A DNA stretch of 8,419 nucleotides, from the NCBI GenBank assembly GCA_028817775.1, contig JAPPOW010000049.1:1-8419 (forward strand). The letters are read 5' to 3'. Positions 5,429 through 8,419 of this stretch are shown here, in pieces. Position numbers and translations under genes: made by a program. Each line of letters opens with the position of its first letter. Within the stretch, counting starts at the first letter, position 1. The notes below the pieces were generated by a model, which made no database searches, was not told the DNA's origin, and saw nothing but the letters and a program-made list of their open reading frames with translations. Source of the stretch: Candidatus Melainabacteria bacterium (GTDB lineage Bacteria > Cyanobacteriota > Vampirovibrionia > LMEP-6097).

Positions 5429-6682
5429 GTGAACGACAATGTGGTATTATTACTACCTCGTATTGACATGCCAAATCCTGCAGCAAATCAAACCCATACA
5501 ATTAGTGATTGGCTTCTGAGCTGCATGATAGAAGCTCCAGCTGCGGTATCGAGTGAAAGAGCTGACCCTAAGAGCGAACATCAAAGAAGGCAAAATGCTC
5601 TACTTCATGCTCCATCCCCAACAAACTGGGACTCACTGACCAAGCAAGCACACCAAGAACTACAATCATCAATCTCACGTTGTGGTTATGATGAGCAGGT
5701 TTCTGCTTCAAGTAAGCAAGCAAGTTTAAATCAGATCGAAGACTTTATTCGACAATATGGTTTTGTTCCAGATTCAGTTTTATCAGAGCCATTAAAGAAT
5801 GCGTTAGATGATTTAAGAAAGCAAGGCAGAATGATACCCGCGCTAGAAGCAGCAGCCGATACAACAACTGCTGTTGCAAACTTGATTAATGAACTCTATC
5901 GTGAATACGGTCTGGAAGATGAGAAGATAAACGAATCTATGCTGCTACTCTTTGAAAGGCTCATTTTAAATGGTCAATGTCCTCTTCGCTTAGCCTTCAA
6001 TTACTCTGCCATAGCTAGATTAATTCCAAAAATTACTGAAGACGATAGGTATCTTAATCTTCTAGAATTTGGAATTGACAATACAGAGGATTCAACACTT
6101 AGAGCACTAATGGCAAACTTACTTCTCAACGAACTACTACCTTCATCTATAGCTCCCTCTGGCTCTTTAAACTCTGCTGATGAAGGACCACCTATTGCTC
6201 TACGCTTGGATGATGAAGGTATGAAGGCGTTCTATGAGTATGTCAAAAAAGCAGAAGAACAATGTCAGATTGACAGAGAAGAGCTTAGAGCCAAAATTGC
6301 AGAAGATGAACCATATCGCGATGAATTAATTAGGTTGATGAGGATTACACTCAAAGGATCTCACCAAGCTCTCCTCACCAACCCTCTCTACATTAAGCGT
6401 TGTGGTGATTTGATAAAGCCCTACTGTGACGATTATTTAAGTTTGTTGATTGACAACTGTATAAATTCCATTTTTTCAGAGACCGAGTATGAATCAAGGA
6501 GAGGACTAAAGCCTTCTGGATTTGCCTTAGATGCTTGTAAACAATTAGAGCAAGAATTAGAATCGGTCCTTGAAGTTGATGAAGCTTTGAAGCCAAGGCT
6601 AAGTGATCTTTTAGATGAATTAATTTATCTAGCTGATGGAAATACTCAAAGACTTATCACTCTGATTGGGGATCTAATTTAA
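5429..6682 (+). CDS. Helical protein of unknown function, divergent from the toxin-antitoxin pair
   Basis: I do not recognise this 417-residue protein. It has no signal peptide or membrane segment. Residues 1-65 look disordered (Pro/Ser/Ala/Asn-rich). From about 95 it is almost entirely predicted helix: 98-133, 138-160, 166-182, 195-237, a charged coiled-coil-like stretch at 262-310, and 322-415, with many Leu-rich, acidic amphipathic helices that could be a HEAT/ARM-like solenoid. A possible loop (238-256, Ser/Pro/Gly-rich) separates two halves. No catalytic motif, Walker motif or metal cluster is visible. The start is GTG 5429, the first start codon after the in-frame TAA at 5396; GTG 5441 and ATG 5468 are alternatives, and none has a Shine-Dalgarno. 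It shares the operator region with the toxin-antitoxin operon and converges with the nuclease gene 45 bp beyond its stop. Confidence 0.8.
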   Translation: MNDNVVLLLPRIDMPNPAANQTHTISDWLLSCMIEAPAAVSSERADPKSEHQRRQNALLHAPSPTNWDSLTKQAHQELQSSISRCGYDEQVSASSKQASLNQIEDFIRQYGFVPDSVLSEPLKNALDDLRKQGRMIPALEAAADTTTAVANLINELYREYGLEDEKINESMLLLFERLILNGQCPLRLAFNYSAIARLIPKITEDDRYLNLLEFGIDNTEDSTLRALMANLLLNELLPSSIAPSGSLNSADEGPPIALRLDDEGMKAFYEYVKKAEEQCQIDREELRAKIAEDEPYRDELIRLMRITLKGSHQALLTNPLYIKRCGDLIKPYCDDYLSLLIDNCINSIFSETEYESRRGLKPSGFALDACKQLEQELESVLEVDEALKPRLSDLLDELIYLADGNTQRLITLIGDLI

Positions 6683-6727
6683 AACCTTAGCTTAATCTTG
6701 TAGCTTTGATATTAGCTGTAAGCATTA

Positions 6728-8419
6728 TTAAGAGTAACTTTCAATAAAGCTTTCTGCAAATTCAAAATTACCATCATTGAAATCCAAGACTTCCTTAGCT
6801 TCATCGGGACTTCGCACCAGATGATCTGGACTTAAATCTTCATGACACGAAATAGTTTCGCCACTAGGCAAAGTAAAAATAGCTTTATCAAATTGTTTTT
6901 CATCCTCAGGTACTAAATCATCAACATTTAAACTTTGACTATCATCACAACCACTCATCTCAATTTTTACGGCAAGATCTAAATCACAGAGATTTTCAAA
7001 ACAAAGATCACCTAGCTGATAGTTAAGTGAGTAAACATCAGGCTCTTCTTTAACTAAAGCTTTTGGACAGATCAGCTCCCGACATAACTTACCTTCATAC
7101 TCAACATAGGCTTCCAAAGAAGCATATAAAGCATAGCTATGCTCTTTCATATAATTACCGGCATCATCACTTGCATACAGTCCACCAAGCTCCTCTTGGA
7201 TAAACTTAATCCTGTCATCTCCGTTAAATGAGTTTGCTTTGATCACCAGACCATAAAGATAGTCTCTCATAGCCTCTAAGCCTTCTCCATTATTAGCTTC
7301 AACTTGATCTTTAATTTGCTCAATAAGTTTTGCCAGGTCTGGCGATGTTTGCAAACCTTGGTTAAGATTAGCAAACAATGCATAGTCTTCTCGAACCTTA
7401 GAATTAGGCTCAAGAAAAATCATATGGTAATTGCTCTGTTTGAGACCTAAAGCACCCCTATGCTTTTCAGCTGTCTCCTTAATATTGTCTGTTGCATTGC
7501 CCCATTTAACTTCGTAAATATCTCTTTCACCATCTCGTCTAGTTACAGCATAATCAGCTCTCATTCCGTAATAAGCTCTCTTGGGGTCTACAACTAAACA
7601 ATATTGTGGTATCACTTTCTCCTTAGGAAATCGAGAAAGAAGAAGCAAGCCAACAACTTGTTCAAAACAATCTCCCTTAAGGTAATTAACATTACGTGAT
7701 TTATCAAGTGAGAGATGTGATCTGACAGCTTTCTTAGATGATCTTGCAGCAAATTCTCTTGCTTGCTCCGTGGCAGCTTGAAATTTCCTGGGCAACCTTT
7801 TGTTCGTAAGCCCTTGTCCTAAGCTTGATCTAACTGGCTTAAGAATTTTTGAAAGAGTTCTACCCTTTATTAATCCTCTACCCCCACAGTGACAAGCACT
7901 AGATATCGAAGACCATGTTTCATCAAGGTTGGGAACCGGCTCCTTGGATCCAGCATGAGGAAACCTACCATGAATTCTATAAAATTCCTTGGCAGCCCTG
8001 ATGATCATTTCTTCGTTTAAATTAGCCTTCCTTTTCTTTTTCAATTGAAGGCCTAATAACTTTTCAACTTTTGCTTTATCACATTTTTTTGCAACTGCTG
8101 TAGAGATACAAGATTTTGTTCGTCTATAAAGAGTCACAGTCACTCCATTTCCTGTAAAATCACACTCATCTGCAACCCAGCTATCTATATCTCCAGTCAA
8201 ATCATCACATCTCGCTTTAAGAGCCATTGGGGACCCTTCATAACCTAGATTATTACTGAGATTCCCACCATTGACTGCGAATTCAGTCTTTTTATCTAAT
8301 TCGGGATAGCGCGTTTTAAGTTTGAATAAAGTTTCTAAATCTCGTTCATCTTCAACTTTAATAGCAGCAGTATCTCCCCCACCAAATGAGCGTCTAAAAA
8401 ATTTTACTCTAACCCCGTT
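6728..8419 (-). CDS. PD-(D/E)XK nuclease-like protein, 5' end beyond the window
   Basis: The longest ATG-started product begins at 8227 (499 residues), but the frame stays open for another 64 codons to the window edge with no stop and no ATG, GTG, TTG or CTG, so the gene is probably partial here. Numbering from ATG 8227: residues 72-135 carry a block with HGRFP, ETWSSI and RGLIKGRTLSKIL, a motif set I associate with small uncharacterised phage and plasmid domains. Residues 180-275 form a PD-(D/E)XK core: helix GDCFEQ (E189), RADYAV (D225), then YEVKWG (E239, K241), followed by the strand YHMIFLEP. These fit Mrr/Holliday-resolvase/restriction-type nucleases cutting DNA with a metal ion. Residues 280-499 are helical then acidic and unassigned. 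GAAGGG just before ATG 8227 is a possible Shine-Dalgarno, so a start there is not excluded. No methylase or helicase partner is visible. Confidence 0.78.
   Translation of the reverse strand, partial: NGVRVKFFRRSFGGGDTAAIKVEDERDLETLFKLKTRYPELDKKTEFAVNGGNLSNNLGYEGSPMALKARCDDLTGDIDSWVADECDFTGNGVTVTLYRRTKSCISTAVAKKCDKAKVEKLLGLQLKKKRKANLNEEMIIRAAKEFYRIHGRFPHAGSKEPVPNLDETWSSISSACHCGGRGLIKGRTLSKILKPVRSSLGQGLTNKRLPRKFQAATEQAREFAARSSKKAVRSHLSLDKSRNVNYLKGDCFEQVVGLLLLSRFPKEKVIPQYCLVVDPKRAYYGMRADYAVTRRDGERDIYEVKWGNATDNIKETAEKHRGALGLKQSNYHMIFLEPNSKVREDYALFANLNQGLQTSPDLAKLIEQIKDQVEANNGEGLEAMRDYLYGLVIKANSFNGDDRIKFIQEELGGLYASDDAGNYMKEHSYALYASLEAYVEYEGKLCRELICPKALVKEEPDVYSLNYQLGDLCFENLCDLDLAVKIEMSGCDDSQSLNVDDLVPEDEKQFDKAIFTLPSGETISCHEDLSPDHLVRSPDEAKEVLDFNDGNFEFAESFIESYS

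Noticed and set aside
6687..6730. Imperfect stem around AGCT repeats between the convergent 417-residue and nuclease genes, as a bidirectional terminator
   Set aside because: Pairing needs bulges, the loop is long, and there is no T-run on either side.
1..8419. CRISPR array or insertion sequence
   Set aside because: No regularly spaced direct repeats and no transposase or integrase motifs were seen on either strand. The IstB-like ATPase has no IstA partner in the window.

Overview
The window is about 8.4 kb of AT-rich bacterial DNA (roughly 40% GC by eye) with six recognisable genes, one of which runs off the right edge. There are no rRNA genes, complete tRNA genes, transposase or CRISPR array. 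The organism cannot be named from this sequence. The AT-rich codon use, the small glycine-tailed RRM protein (common in Cyanobacteria and their non-photosynthetic Melainabacteria relatives, but also elsewhere) and the strings of unfamiliar proteins suggest an uncultivated bacterial lineage. That is a weak inference.

Left part (1-3420): a good promoter drives an 881-residue protein that appears to be a string of about nine or ten helix-turn-helix units of the LuxR/sigma-region-4 type. It is the most unusual gene here. A small single-RRM RNA-binding protein follows on the same strand, with its own Shine-Dalgarno site.

Middle (3421-4696): a minus-strand AAA+ ATPase of the DnaA/DnaC/IstB type appears to be transcribed from an extended -10 promoter directly onto a leaderless GTG start. 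Upstream of it is a 313-bp gene-free block that is visibly richer in GC. It contains a plus-strand intrinsic terminator with no ORF in front of it, a possible promoter about 60-90 bp before that, a second perfect hairpin, and a patch resembling a tRNA 3' end. This could be a small RNA gene.

Right part (4697-8419): a minus-strand toxin-antitoxin pair (HigB/RelE-like toxin first, HigA/NadS-like antitoxin second, ATGA overlap) shares a short palindromic operator and promoter region with a divergent 417-residue helical protein of unknown function. That protein converges on a large minus-strand protein with a PD-(D/E)XK nuclease core, whose reading frame stays open to the window edge. The stretch from about 4.7 kb onward looks like an accessory or defence-type region, but no known defence system is recognised.
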